64,000 nucleotides of DNA from the NCBI GenBank assembly GCA_903828145.1, contig CAIKKY010000021.1:62001-126000 (forward strand), written 5' to 3'. Origin of the DNA: an uncultured Hyphomicrobiales bacterium. GTDB lineage: Bacteria > Pseudomonadota > Alphaproteobacteria > Rhizobiales > Devosiaceae. Positions 46,616 to 55,582 of this stretch are shown here, piece after piece. Below the pieces are notes generated by a model, which ran no database searches, was not told where the DNA came from, and worked only from the letters and a program-made list of their open reading frames with translations. The first letter of the stretch is position 1. Each line of letters starts with the position of its first letter. A program made the position numbers and the translations under genes.

Positions 46616-47709
46616 CAGGACGCGCTCTTGATGAGGGCCTTGGGCTTGACCTTGCCCGGCTCGAGCACAACCACATCGCCCGCCGCCAGCCCCTCGGTCA
46701 CGATCAGCCGTTCTGCCGGCCAATCGATGAAGCTGATCGACCGCGCCTCGGCACCCGTGCCGCTGAGCACATAGACATAGCTGCCCTGATCGCCCGTGAG
46801 GATCGCTGCGCGTGGCACGGTAAGCGCCATGGGCCGCGCTTCAACCTCGATATTGGTGATCACCGTCAGCCCCACCGGCAGATTAAGGCCATCTTCGGCA
46901 CTGAGCGGGATGCGGACAAGCCGCCCGCCGGTCGCGCTGTTCACCGTGGGGGCCACGAATTCGAGGCTCGATTCGAGCACGCGGCTGAAGCCGGTTGGGG
47001 CCAGCTTGACCTTCAGCCCCGTGGCCACCTCGGCGGCATAGAGCTCATCAACCGTGGCTTCAACCTTAAGGGTCTTGAGATCGGCAATTTCAAAGATGAA
47101 GCTCGACGAATCAATCACTTGCCCCGGATCGACGCCCCGCGTCAGCACCGTGCCCGCAAACGGCGCCCGGATGGTATATTCATCGAGCTTCGCCGCAGCC
47201 TGGTCGCGCGCCGCCTGCAGCCGCTCCACTTCGCGCGCCGCGGTTTCTAGCGCCAGTTTGGCCTCTTCGGCCTGCTTACGCGAAATGGTATCGCCAAGCT
47301 GGGTTGCCCGATCGACATCGAGTTGCGCCTGACTTTGCCGCGCCAGCGCCGAATCAAGGGCCGCCGCGGTCTGCTCGACCGCCGCGCGCTGCCCGGCATC
47401 GTCGATAGTCGCGATAATCGCGCCTTCGGCCACCACATCGCCTTCAGCGGCCGCCAGCTGCTTCACCTGCCCGCTTACGGTTGAGCGCACATCAATGCGG
47501 GCGCCCGGCACGACGCGGCCGTTCACGGCCAGAATCCGGGCCGCCGGCCCTTCGGCCAGCGTCTCGGTCTTGACCAGAATGGGCTTTGGTTCCCAGGGGC
47601 GGCTCATCGCCACCCACCCCACAATCAGAAGCCCGATGGCAATAAGCGTTACCGGCCAGAACAGCTTCCGGCGACGGGTCAGGGAAATAGCAGCAACAGC
47701 ATTGGCCAT
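46615..47709 (-). CDS. Periplasmic adaptor (membrane-fusion) protein
   Basis: A 364-residue HlyD/MacA-type adaptor with an N-terminal anchor (about residues 14-34). A lipoyl half-motif follows (KQLAAAEGDVV), then an alpha-helical hairpin rich in Ala, Gln and Glu (about 110-180), the second lipoyl half (IRAPFAGTVLTRGVDPG), and beta-barrel and proximal domains. It links the inner-membrane exporter to an outer-membrane channel, which is not encoded here. First gene of the operon. Confidence 0.91.
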   Translation of the reverse strand: MANAVAAISLTRRRKLFWPVTLIAIGLLIVGWVAMSRPWEPKPILVKTETLAEGPAARILAVNGRVVPGARIDVRSTVSGQVKQLAAAEGDVVAEGAIIATIDDAGQRAAVEQTAAALDSALARQSQAQLDVDRATQLGDTISRKQAEEAKLALETAAREVERLQAARDQAAAKLDEYTIRAPFAGTVLTRGVDPGQVIDSSSFIFEIADLKTLKVEATVDELYAAEVATGLKVKLAPTGFSRVLESSLEFVAPTVNSATGGRLVRIPLSAEDGLNLPVGLTVITNIEVEARPMALTVPRAAILTGDQGSYVYVLSGTGAEARSISFIDWPAERLIVTEGLAAGDVVVLEPGKVKPKALIKSAS

Positions 47710-47833
47710 GGGCTCACTCGCACATCAGGCATTTGTCTTACCCTGATACGGGCCAAATGCGCATTCCGATTTGCGTTTTCGCAAAATCATGTCCAATGCA
47801 CGACCAATTCTGGTGTCGCTGGTCCCTCTGTCC

Positions 47834-49018
47834 TTACCAGTATTTCTTTTCCATCATCGGCTCGATGAGATTGTCGTTGATGTAGTCCCACTCAATTTCA
47901 TAGCCCATGCCCGGCCCCTGCGGCAGATGCACATAACCTTCGGCATCAATCCGGTCGCAGCTGTTCCTGAGGTAGGGGTGTTGCGCGTCGTAATCGACGC
48001 CGGGCGCGAGGAGCCCCTTTTCATAATATTCCGACGTATCCTCGGGCGTTGCGCCGCACACCTGCAGATTGCCCCAGCCCGCCATATGCATTTCGCAGCG
48101 CAGCCCATAGGCCTCGCACACGATGGCGGTCTTGCGGGCGCCGGTAATGCCACCCCGCACCACGTCGATGCGGCTCATGTCCCCGGCCCCGCGCAAAATC
48201 CATTCGGCGCGGCTGAACACCCCGCCCGCCACGATTTCGGGCGAGAGGATCGGGATCGACAGCTCGCGCGATAGCCGCACATAGCTCTCCACCCGGTATT
48301 CCGGCATGGGATGCTCGTACCAGTAGTAGTTGGCCTTTTCGAGTTCGCGGCCAACCTTGATCGCTTCCTCCATGCTCATATACGTGCCCCAGGGGTCGTA
48401 CATCAGCACATAGTCCGGCCCCACGGCCTCGCGCACCAGATGGATCGTCTCGATATCGGCCTTGAGGTTCGACGGCCGCCCCGGCGTCGGTGTGCCGGTC
48501 TCGGGGTTCCAGAAGTAGTGCGGGTGAATCTTGTAGGCGAGGTAGCCTTCGTTTTTGCACTGCAAGGCATGCTCGGCATAGACATGCGGCTTGCCGATAT
48601 TAGGATAGGTCGAGGCATAGGCTTTCACCTTGTCGCGCGCGCCGCCCATCAGCTTGTAGATCGGCGTCTTGAAGGCCTGTCCGGCCAGATCCCACAAGGC
48701 ATTGTCGATCGAACTCGCCACATTTTCCGGGTAGTTCGCGACCCACAGCCATTTCCAGATCATTTCGCGATCCAGCGGGTCCTGCCCCACGATCAGCGGC
48801 TTGATGCGGGTGAGAATGGTCTGCTGGTCAACCACATTCAGGCCTTCGGCATCGCCATGCGACCCGCCGCCGAAATAGCAGCCGGTGACCCCTTCGTCGG
48901 TCTCGATCATCAACACGGTCTGCATCAGCTCGGCCTTGGGCACGGGCAGGCCATGGCCCACATCCCAGCGGTCGGCAAAGGTGCGGAATGTCTTCACTTT
49001 AATGTCGGTAATCTTCAC
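47834..49018 (-). CDS. Enolase-superfamily enzyme, mandelate racemase-like
   Basis: A 394-residue enzyme with the N-terminal capping domain and C-terminal barrel of the mandelate racemase group. Metal ligands are Asp208 (YDPWG), Glu235 (YEHPMPE) and Glu261 (SPEIVAGG). Acid-base residues are Lys163-x-His165 (YKIHPHYF) on one side and His311 with Asp285 on the other, as in sugar-acid dehydratases and racemases. The substrate is probably an aldonic or aldaric acid, but the exact one cannot be read. An SDR downstream of its promoter side (49190-49963) is on the same strand. Confidence 0.86.
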   Translation of the reverse strand: MKITDIKVKTFRTFADRWDVGHGLPVPKAELMQTVLMIETDEGVTGCYFGGGSHGDAEGLNVVDQQTILTRIKPLIVGQDPLDREMIWKWLWVANYPENVASSIDNALWDLAGQAFKTPIYKLMGGARDKVKAYASTYPNIGKPHVYAEHALQCKNEGYLAYKIHPHYFWNPETGTPTPGRPSNLKADIETIHLVREAVGPDYVLMYDPWGTYMSMEEAIKVGRELEKANYYWYEHPMPEYRVESYVRLSRELSIPILSPEIVAGGVFSRAEWILRGAGDMSRIDVVRGGITGARKTAIVCEAYGLRCEMHMAGWGNLQVCGATPEDTSEYYEKGLLAPGVDYDAQHPYLRNSCDRIDAEGYVHLPQGPGMGYEIEWDYINDNLIEPMMEKKYW

Positions 49019-49131
49019 GGCGCGGGCCCCCTCGGTAACGCCTGAGACGCTAGCACCGGCTACCAGCGAGTCAACCGCAGCCCGTCCCGCGCCCCTAACA
49101 CTTTAGGCGGCACGGGGCCGCGAAAGGTAAA

Positions 49132-49159
49132 CCCCGCGCGTCCTTGCGGATACGCGGGG
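49132..49159 (-). terminator. Hairpin terminator after the SDR gene
   Basis: CCCCGCG and CGCGGGG pair around a partly paired 14-base loop; on the minus strand the stem is followed by TTTACCTTT. It lies 30 bases after the stop of the short-chain dehydrogenase gene and before the enolase-superfamily gene, so the two may be separate transcripts. Confidence 0.6.
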
Positions 49160-49189
49160 GCTGGACAGGACTTCAAACCCGGCCGGATT

Positions 49190-49963
49190 TTACGGCATCA
49201 ACTGGCCGCCATTGACGTGGATTTCCTGGCCCGAAATATAGCTCGACATCAGATCCGAGGCGAGGAACAGGAAGACGCCCACGCACTCATCGGCCGTACC
49301 CAGCCGCTGCGAGGGGATGGTGACCCGCATGGCTTCCAGCTGCTGGTCAGTGGAATAGCGCTCGTGGAATGGCGTCGTAATCACCCCCGGCGCCACCGAA
49401 TTGACGCGGATGTTGAACGGCGCCAGTTCCTTGGCCATACCGCGCGTAATGTTGGCGACAAAGGCCTTGGACGAGCCATAAAGCCCAGCCCCCGGCCCCG
49501 CGCCATTGCGCCCGGCAACCGAGGTCGTGTTGATGATGAAGCCGCCCTGCGTCTTGAGGAACGGAATGGCGGCGCGGCTCGCGGCAATCACCGAGCGACC
49601 GTTGAGGTCCATCACGGCGTCGTAATAGTCATCGTCCATTTCGTCATATTTCTTGCGGCCCACCATGCCCCCGGCATTGTTGATGAGCCCGTCGAGACGC
49701 CCGGCCTTCTGCGCAAAATCGGCCACCGCCCGCTCCAGCGCTTTGGCGTCGGTCACATCGGCCTTGACCAGTGTCACCGTGCCTCCGGCCGCCTCGATCC
49801 TGGCTTTCAGCGCTTCGGCGGCCTCGGCACTGGCGTTGTAATGCAGCCCCACATGCGCGCCCTGCGCCGCAAAGCCTTCGGCGACGGCAGCACCAATACC
49901 GGTCGATGCGCCGGTAATCAGCACGGCCTTACCGGCGAGATCAGGAATGCGAAGTGTCGTCAT
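49190..49963 (-). CDS. Short-chain dehydrogenase/reductase
   Basis: A 257-residue classical SDR. The cofactor motif GASTGIGAAVAEGF is near residue 17, NNAGG near 90, and the catalytic Tyr and Lys are in LYGSSKAF; the C-terminus reads SGQEIHVNGGQ. A GAGGAG ribosome site precedes the ATG at 49963. Such enzymes (FabG/glucose dehydrogenase-like) often oxidise sugars or hydroxy acids. Proximity to the enolase-superfamily enzyme suggests a shared sugar-acid pathway, which is inference. Confidence 0.88.
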   Translation of the reverse strand: MTTLRIPDLAGKAVLITGASTGIGAAVAEGFAAQGAHVGLHYNASAEAAEALKARIEAAGGTVTLVKADVTDAKALERAVADFAQKAGRLDGLINNAGGMVGRKKYDEMDDDYYDAVMDLNGRSVIAASRAAIPFLKTQGGFIINTTSVAGRNGAGPGAGLYGSSKAFVANITRGMAKELAPFNIRVNSVAPGVITTPFHERYSTDQQLEAMRVTIPSQRLGTADECVGVFLFLASDLMSSYISGQEIHVNGGQLMP

Positions 49964-50206
49964 GGTCTTCTCCTCAAATGAACCGTCCATGGGCCTTACC
50001 CATCACATGACGCGAGACGGCCCGTGCTGGCAATGCGATCTTGGTCATAGCCCGATGCGGCGAAGACCCCCGCTGTGGACCAGTCAACCGTCGGTGCCGA
50101 GTTGACAAACCCCGCCGCATTTACAACCACTGGCACCTTCGCAACCGGGGGGCAGCGTCGTGCAGGATTTCGGCAGCAGCAGCCCGAAGACACAGGGCGT
50201 AACCCG

Positions 50207-51151
50207 TTGAGCGATACTCTCGAAATCACGGGCCTATCGCTCCGCGCCCGCAACCGTTTCGTGGCCGATGCCCTCAACCTGAAGATCGGCAGCGGCGAGA
50301 TCTACGCGCTCCTTGGCCCGGATGTGGCGGCCAAGGCGGCGCTGGTGCGCGCCACCACCCGGGCCCGACCGCCCAGGCAGGGCACAATCAGCATCAACGG
50401 GCAAAGTCTGACGCCAAAAAGCGCCCGGCAGGTGAGCCGTGTTGTTGAGCCCGCCCGGTACTGGCCCACGTTAACGCTGGGTCAGACCCTCACGCTCGCC
50501 GCGCGCCTTGCCGGGATAAAGGCGCCCGAAATCGCCAGCACCGTCAGCTTTGCCGCTGAGGCCTGCGGCCTCGCTGACCGCCTGGCGACCCGCGCGAGCC
50601 GCCTGTCTGCTGGCGAAGCGCTGCGGGCCGCCCTCGCTCATGCCATGCTGCGGAAGCCGGCTCTGCTGATCATCGAAGACCCGCGCCCGGACCCCGATAC
50701 CCGTATCGATCTCTTCCGCGCCACCGAGCAGCTCGCCAAAAGCGGAACCGCCATTTTGGTGCTCACCCATGATCTTGATCTGGCTGAATCCATGGCGACC
50801 CGCGTCGGCTTTCTGCGCTCGGGCCGCATCGAGCCCGAAGGCCCGCCCCGGGCTCTCGTCGCGCAAACCTTTGGCGACAGCCGCGAAATCCTTGTTGAAC
50901 TGAAGCACGCGCCCACGGCGCCTCAGGCCGCCCTGTTGCGGCGCGTCGGCTTTGCAGCACAGGGCAGCGAAATGTGCTGGTCGGTGGTGGGGCACGCCAC
51001 CAGCAGCACGGCTGCCAACCTGTCGGAACGGCTCAACACCATCGGCCTGTCGCTGCGCGAACTGCGGCTGCGCGAGCCCGGTCTCGGCACCCTGTTCGAC
51101 CGGATCGAAAAATCGCAGCCGCGCGCCAACGACAACCTGCCACCGGCCTAG
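50207..51151 (+). CDS. Degenerate ABC ATPase-like protein
   Basis: About 314 residues from a proposed TTG start; the frame is open to a GTG at 50075. The fold is that of ABC-2 type ATPases (NatA/DrrA-like), with a C-terminal regulatory region ending LREPGLGTLF. The catalytic motifs are eroded. Walker A reads GPDVAAKAAL (residues 37-46), losing two glycines and the Ser/Thr. The Q-loop glutamine is absent (VVEPARYW), the signature is LSAGE, and Walker B is IIEDPR with the acidic pair reversed in order. His188 of the H-loop remains. The frame is intact over 945 bases, so this is not an obvious pseudogene. No permease is adjacent. Convergent with crtY, sharing stop bases. Confidence 0.75.
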   Translation: MSDTLEITGLSLRARNRFVADALNLKIGSGEIYALLGPDVAAKAALVRATTRARPPRQGTISINGQSLTPKSARQVSRVVEPARYWPTLTLGQTLTLAARLAGIKAPEIASTVSFAAEACGLADRLATRASRLSAGEALRAALAHAMLRKPALLIIEDPRPDPDTRIDLFRATEQLAKSGTAILVLTHDLDLAESMATRVGFLRSGRIEPEGPPRALVAQTFGDSREILVELKHAPTAPQAALLRRVGFAAQGSEMCWSVVGHATSSTAANLSERLNTIGLSLRELRLREPGLGTLFDRIEKSQPRANDNLPPA

Positions 51152-52314
51152 GCGCGCGCGCTGGCCCCTCGCGCCAACAGGGGTCCTTCAAAGGCAACAC
51201 TCGGGCCCTGCAACAGGCTGAACCCCGGTAGCGCCATGGTCATGCGGGCCTTGTCCAACAGCGTAGAGCGGCCCGAGAGCGTCCGCGCCACCAGCCCGGA
51301 CTCGAGCCCGAAAAACCGGCTGAGCACCACCACCCGGTCGTTTGGCCGCTTGCGGCCAAACAGCGCCCGGCTGACGCGGCGCAGAAAGCCATGCTCCCGC
51401 GCCCGGCCCAGCGCATGGCTGCGCAGCAGCAGCGCCACCGCCGGTCCGCCCTGATCCCAGGTGTTGCCGACGAGCCGCGCCGTCTGCAACGCCTCCGATA
51501 CCGTCTCGCCAGTGACCGGATGAAACAGCCCGGCGCGCGCGCCAATCACCGGCACGTCTGCGGGCAGATCAGCAAAATAACGCTCGGCATCGAAGGCCAG
51601 CGCCACGGGCCGCTGCGCTTTTTCACGCGCCACCACCCGGTCAATTGACCAGCCATGTTCGCGCGCATGGGCCGAAATGCCGGTGTTGAGCACCTCATCG
51701 TCCATTGTCCCATCGGCACTGTAGCGGCTCTCCTCCACAAGGAGCCGCGTCGGCGAAAACGGCAGCAGCCGCAGGCGGCGGAACCCATCGCCCTGGGCAA
51801 CGCTCAGATCATAGGTCACCGGATCGGCCAGCCCATGGGGCCGCGCCATGTCCACCTCGAGCCCGAATGAGCGATGGTACCCCAGCACCAGGGCCGGGTG
51901 CGGGGTGAGCGCCCGCGCATCGATCACCAGATCCGCCACAAGCCTGCGCCCATCTTGCAGCGTCACCGCGCTGGCGCTGACCGCGCGGGCCCTGCCGCGC
52001 TCGATGGTCACCGCTGTGCCGATCATGCCGCGAAGCCCCTCGGGGGACAGCAGATAATACGGCGATGAAAACCGCCGTTCCGAGCCCGGCAACCGGACCG
52101 ACTGCCCGGCCCACCGCGCCACCAGCGCCGAGCCCAGCCAATCGAGGTCGCCTGCGACGAGATCGTCCGCGCGAATGGTCGCGCTGGGGCCAAACAGCCC
52201 GTCGCCCTCATCAATCAGCGTGATGGCAGGCGGCGCGCGAAGCGCCAAAAGCCGGAGAGCCAGCAAGCCGGCCTCGAGGCCAGCGCCGACAATCACCAAA
52301 ACCTGCTGCCCCAT
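51148..52314 (-). CDS. crtY: Lycopene beta-cyclase
   Basis: A 388-residue flavoprotein-like cyclase that forms beta-rings on lycopene. The N-terminal dinucleotide-binding VIVGAGLEAGLLALRL, the central YDLSVAQGDGFRRLRLLPF with VEESRYSADG, the GLFHPVTGETVSEAL segment, and the C-terminal SRFFGLESGLVARTLSG follow the CrtY pattern in order. It is fairly divergent, lacking the usual WSFH stretch near the N-terminus. No other carotenoid gene (crtE, crtB, crtI) is in the window, so the pathway must be encoded elsewhere or be incomplete. Start ATG at 52314 chosen over TTG at 52323. Confidence 0.82.
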   Translation of the reverse strand: MGQQVLVIVGAGLEAGLLALRLLALRAPPAITLIDEGDGLFGPSATIRADDLVAGDLDWLGSALVARWAGQSVRLPGSERRFSSPYYLLSPEGLRGMIGTAVTIERGRARAVSASAVTLQDGRRLVADLVIDARALTPHPALVLGYHRSFGLEVDMARPHGLADPVTYDLSVAQGDGFRRLRLLPFSPTRLLVEESRYSADGTMDDEVLNTGISAHAREHGWSIDRVVAREKAQRPVALAFDAERYFADLPADVPVIGARAGLFHPVTGETVSEALQTARLVGNTWDQGGPAVALLLRSHALGRAREHGFLRRVSRALFGRKRPNDRVVVLSRFFGLESGLVARTLSGRSTLLDKARMTMALPGFSLLQGPSVAFEGPLLARGASARA

Positions 52315-52426
52315 GCGCGCCAACCCGAGACTATTCGATACGCCATAGTCTTACGGGGCAACGAGCCAACATGCTATCGCAAAGCCGCGCGTCAGGGTCC
52401 GATGCTATCGGTCAGGCGTCGGCGCG

Positions 52427-53758
52427 CTATTCGCGCAGCGATTGGTGCAGACGGTCGAGGAGCGGCTTCATCAGATAGCTGAAGAAGGTCCGGTCCGGCC
52501 CCAGCAGATAGGCCTCCACCGGCATGCCCGCGACCAGCGCGACCCCTTTGAGCCGCTCGGCTTCGCCGGGCTTCAGCACGAGATCCACCGGGTAATAGGC
52601 AATTTTCGCAACAGGATCTTCAACGAGATCGGTGCCCACCCGGGTGATCGTTGCATTCAGTTCGGGCGTCGTCGAGCGATTGAGCCCGGCAAAGCGGACC
52701 CGCGCGTCGGCATCAGCAATAACGGCGTTGATGTCGGCGGGCATCACGCGTGCCGAAATCATCAGGTCCCCGCCCGTTGGCACAATGGTCATCAGCACGT
52801 CGCCGGCCTTGGCCACACCGCCGATGGTATGGACGGCGAGCTGGTGCACAATGCCATCAACCGGCGAGACAAGCCGCGTGCCCGCGAGCTGATCCTTCAC
52901 CGCCGTCAGGCGCTGCTGATACTCCGCCACCAGCGCTTCAGCCGCGTTGAGATCGTCCCCGGCCTGCGACACGGCGCTCAGATCGACATTCACCACCTGC
53001 AACCGGGCCTCGGCAAGCCGCGCAAGACTATCGCCCAGATCGGCCTCGATCTGTCCCTTCTGGCCCCTGAGCTGTGCAAAGGTCCGTTCCAGATCGCTGA
53101 TCTGGTTTTCAGCGATTGCACCTTTGGCCGCCAGCGACCGCGCCCGCTCGAGCTCGGCCCTCGCCAATCCGATTTCCTCGGCCTTCGCGGCGTCCCGCTT
53201 TTTCTGGCCCTCGATCTGGGCGAGAAGCGCGTTCACCCGCTCACCGGTTTGCGCCTTCTGGCCCGCCCGCGCGTCGGTGCGCATGCGAAAGAGCCGCTGT
53301 TCGGCGGCAATCATGGTTGTGAGCGCCGCGCTGTCGGCCGCTTCAGCAAAGGCGGTGGGGAGGCTCATGCTGGTTGCGAGATCGCGTTCGGCCCTGAGCC
53401 GCGCGGCGCGCAACAGGGCCTCGTCAAGCTTGCCTGCAGTGATCTCAAAACTCGCCTGCGCCGTGGTATCATCAAGGCGCAACAGCAGGTCGCCGGCCTT
53501 CACCGTCTGGCCTTCACTCACCGCAATCTCGGCAATCCGGCCGCCATCCTCGTGCTGGATACGCTTGATATCCCCGACGATTTCGAGCCGACCAGCGGCC
53601 ACAACAGCGCTCGACAGCGGCACAAAACCGGCCCAGCCGCCAAAAATCGCGACAAACAGCCCAATCAGCACAAAACCCAGCCGCCGGTAAGTCCGGATGT
53701 CCCGGCCATAGTCGGGCGACGGGGTGCGGGTCGCCCCAGAGTGAGCAATGAGACTCAC
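52427..53758 (-). CDS. Type I secretion adaptor, HlyD/PrtE family
   Basis: A 443-residue membrane-fusion protein. One N-terminal helix (about residues 29-50), the start RRLGFVLIGLFVAIFGGWAG typical of PrtE-like adaptors, a long coiled-coil region (about 120-280), and beta-rich lipoyl and C-terminal domains are visible. The GTG start overlaps the stop of the ATPase/permease gene by four bases (GTGA). It would span the periplasm between the ABC exporter and a TolC-type outer-membrane channel, which is not in this window. Confidence 0.92.
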   Translation of the reverse strand: MSLIAHSGATRTPSPDYGRDIRTYRRLGFVLIGLFVAIFGGWAGFVPLSSAVVAAGRLEIVGDIKRIQHEDGGRIAEIAVSEGQTVKAGDLLLRLDDTTAQASFEITAGKLDEALLRAARLRAERDLATSMSLPTAFAEAADSAALTTMIAAEQRLFRMRTDARAGQKAQTGERVNALLAQIEGQKKRDAAKAEEIGLARAELERARSLAAKGAIAENQISDLERTFAQLRGQKGQIEADLGDSLARLAEARLQVVNVDLSAVSQAGDDLNAAEALVAEYQQRLTAVKDQLAGTRLVSPVDGIVHQLAVHTIGGVAKAGDVLMTIVPTGGDLMISARVMPADINAVIADADARVRFAGLNRSTTPELNATITRVGTDLVEDPVAKIAYYPVDLVLKPGEAERLKGVALVAGMPVEAYLLGPDRTFFSYLMKPLLDRLHQSLRE

Positions 53759-55500
53759 GGGGTGGCGCTCCCCGCTTGCGGCACAGCCACAGGCCGCGCC
53801 GGGCGCGGGCTTGCGCCGCCCTGCTCGTTAATGGCCCGCATCACCTCATCACGCGGGCCAAAGAGCTTGATCCGTCCCTCCATTACGAGGGCGACCTTAT
53901 CAACCGCTTGGAGCGCCGATGGCCGATGGGTGACCAGAACAGCAAGGCCGCCACGCGCCCTGATGCTGGTGATGGCACGCGCCAGAGCCTCCTCGCCCGG
54001 CGCATCGAGGTTGGAATTGGGCTCATCGAGCACCACGAGAAAGGGGCTGCCATAAAGCGCCCGCGCCAGCCCGAGCCGCTGGCGCTGTCCCGCGGACAGC
54101 ACGGCCCCGCCTTCACCGATCCGCGTCTCATAGCCCTGCGGCAGCGAGACGATCAGCTCATGCGCCCCGGCGGCCTCAGCGGCCGCGATCACATCCTCGG
54201 ATTTCGCATCGACATCGAACCGGCTAATGGTTTCGGCCACCGTGCCATCAAGCAATTGCAGGTCCTGCGGCATATACCCAAGGTGTCGGCCGAGGGCCGC
54301 CCGGTCCCATTGATCGAGCGCAGCCCCATCCAGCCGGACGCTGCCCCGCGCGGGCGGCAAAACGCCCACCAGTGCTCGCGCCAGCGTGGATTTGCCCGAT
54401 CCGCTCGGCTCGATGATGGCGAGCGCCGACCCCGCTTTCAGCTCAAAATTGGCATCGATGATAATCGGCAAAGCCCGCCCGGGCACCGCCAGCGTCGCTC
54501 CCTCGACACTCAGCCCCTGCGCGGGCGCCGGTAGATCGACATGGCGGCTTTCGGCCAGCACCGGCAGAGCGTTGAGGCGCTGATAGGCCTGCCGCGCGGC
54601 AGCAAAGCCGCGCCAATGGGCAATGGCCTGCTCGATGGGCGCAAGTGCGCGCGAACTCATGATCGAGGCCGCAATCATCGCGCCGCCCGAAACCTGTCCC
54701 TCTATCGCCAGATAGGCGCCGAGCCCCAGAATGGCCGATTGCAGCACAATGCGCAAAATACGGGCGAAGCTGCCGAGATCGCCCTGCGCATCGCTGACGC
54801 TGAGCAGCCCCGCCCGGGCCTCTTCCGCAAGCCGCTCCCAGCGTTGCGCCACCGCCGGCCCCATGCCCATCGACGCAATGACTTCGGCATGCCGCCGCCC
54901 GGCATCGACATAGACCTGCCGCAGCAGCGCCGCCTGGCTGGCGTCGCGGGCGCGCGGCCCGACCAGCCGCTCGGTCACCAGCGTCATCGCAATGATCGTT
55001 GCACCGCCCGCCGCCGCCAGCACCCCGAGCCACGGATGCAGCAAAAAGCAGCCGATAAGAAATATCGGCATGAAGGGCATATCAAAGAACGCCGTCGGAC
55101 CGGCGCTGCTCAAAAAGGTGCGGAACTGCTCGACATCGCGCGAGGGTTGCAGCGCCTCGCCCGCGCCTGCGCCCTTAAGGGGCAGCACCGTGGCGGCCGT
55201 CATCGCACCGGGGCTTAACTGCACGTCGATACGCGCACCGATCCGGCTCAACATCCGCGCGCGGAGGAGATCCAGCCCGCCCTGTAAGGCAAAGGCAACA
55301 AGCGCCACCAGCGACAGCACAATCAGGGTCTCGACCTTGTGGCTGACCAGCACCCGGTCATAGACCTCGAGCATGTAGAACGAGCCGGTGAGGGTCAGGA
55401 GGTTCACCGCAGCAGAAAAGACGCCAACCGACATGAAATCGCTACGCCGCGCCAAAAGCGCCGCGCGGGCCGGTCCGACGTTCTCCCTCTGTCTGCTCAT
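53755..55500 (-). CDS. Type I secretion ATPase/permease, PrtD family
   Basis: A 581-residue fused ABC exporter. Five to six membrane helices occupy about residues 20-290, starting SDFMSVGVFSAAVNLLTLTG. The ATPase domain has Walker A in EPSGSGKSTLARAL (glutamate in place of the usual first glycine), signature LSAGQRQRLGLARAL, Walker B LVVLDEPNSNLD and H-loop VTHRPS. There is no N-terminal C39-like domain, matching exporters of RTX proteases with C-terminal signals. A GAGGGG site precedes the ATG. The serralysin-like gene immediately upstream is the likely cargo. Confidence 0.93.
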   Translation of the reverse strand: MSRQRENVGPARAALLARRSDFMSVGVFSAAVNLLTLTGSFYMLEVYDRVLVSHKVETLIVLSLVALVAFALQGGLDLLRARMLSRIGARIDVQLSPGAMTAATVLPLKGAGAGEALQPSRDVEQFRTFLSSAGPTAFFDMPFMPIFLIGCFLLHPWLGVLAAAGGATIIAMTLVTERLVGPRARDASQAALLRQVYVDAGRRHAEVIASMGMGPAVAQRWERLAEEARAGLLSVSDAQGDLGSFARILRIVLQSAILGLGAYLAIEGQVSGGAMIAASIMSSRALAPIEQAIAHWRGFAAARQAYQRLNALPVLAESRHVDLPAPAQGLSVEGATLAVPGRALPIIIDANFELKAGSALAIIEPSGSGKSTLARALVGVLPPARGSVRLDGAALDQWDRAALGRHLGYMPQDLQLLDGTVAETISRFDVDAKSEDVIAAAEAAGAHELIVSLPQGYETRIGEGGAVLSAGQRQRLGLARALYGSPFLVVLDEPNSNLDAPGEEALARAITSIRARGGLAVLVTHRPSALQAVDKVALVMEGRIKLFGPRDEVMRAINEQGGASPRPARPVAVPQAGSATP

Positions 55501-55582
55501 CTGCCCCTCATCCCGGTCTGTGTCGATTCTAGCACTCCGGGAATTACCGGATCGTGAGCAGCATGGGGGCCGGGCCGGGCCC

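Noticed and set aside
52442-54055. 537-residue plus-strand open frame
   Set aside because: Antisense to the type I secretion adaptor and exporter, both firmly identified on the minus strand.
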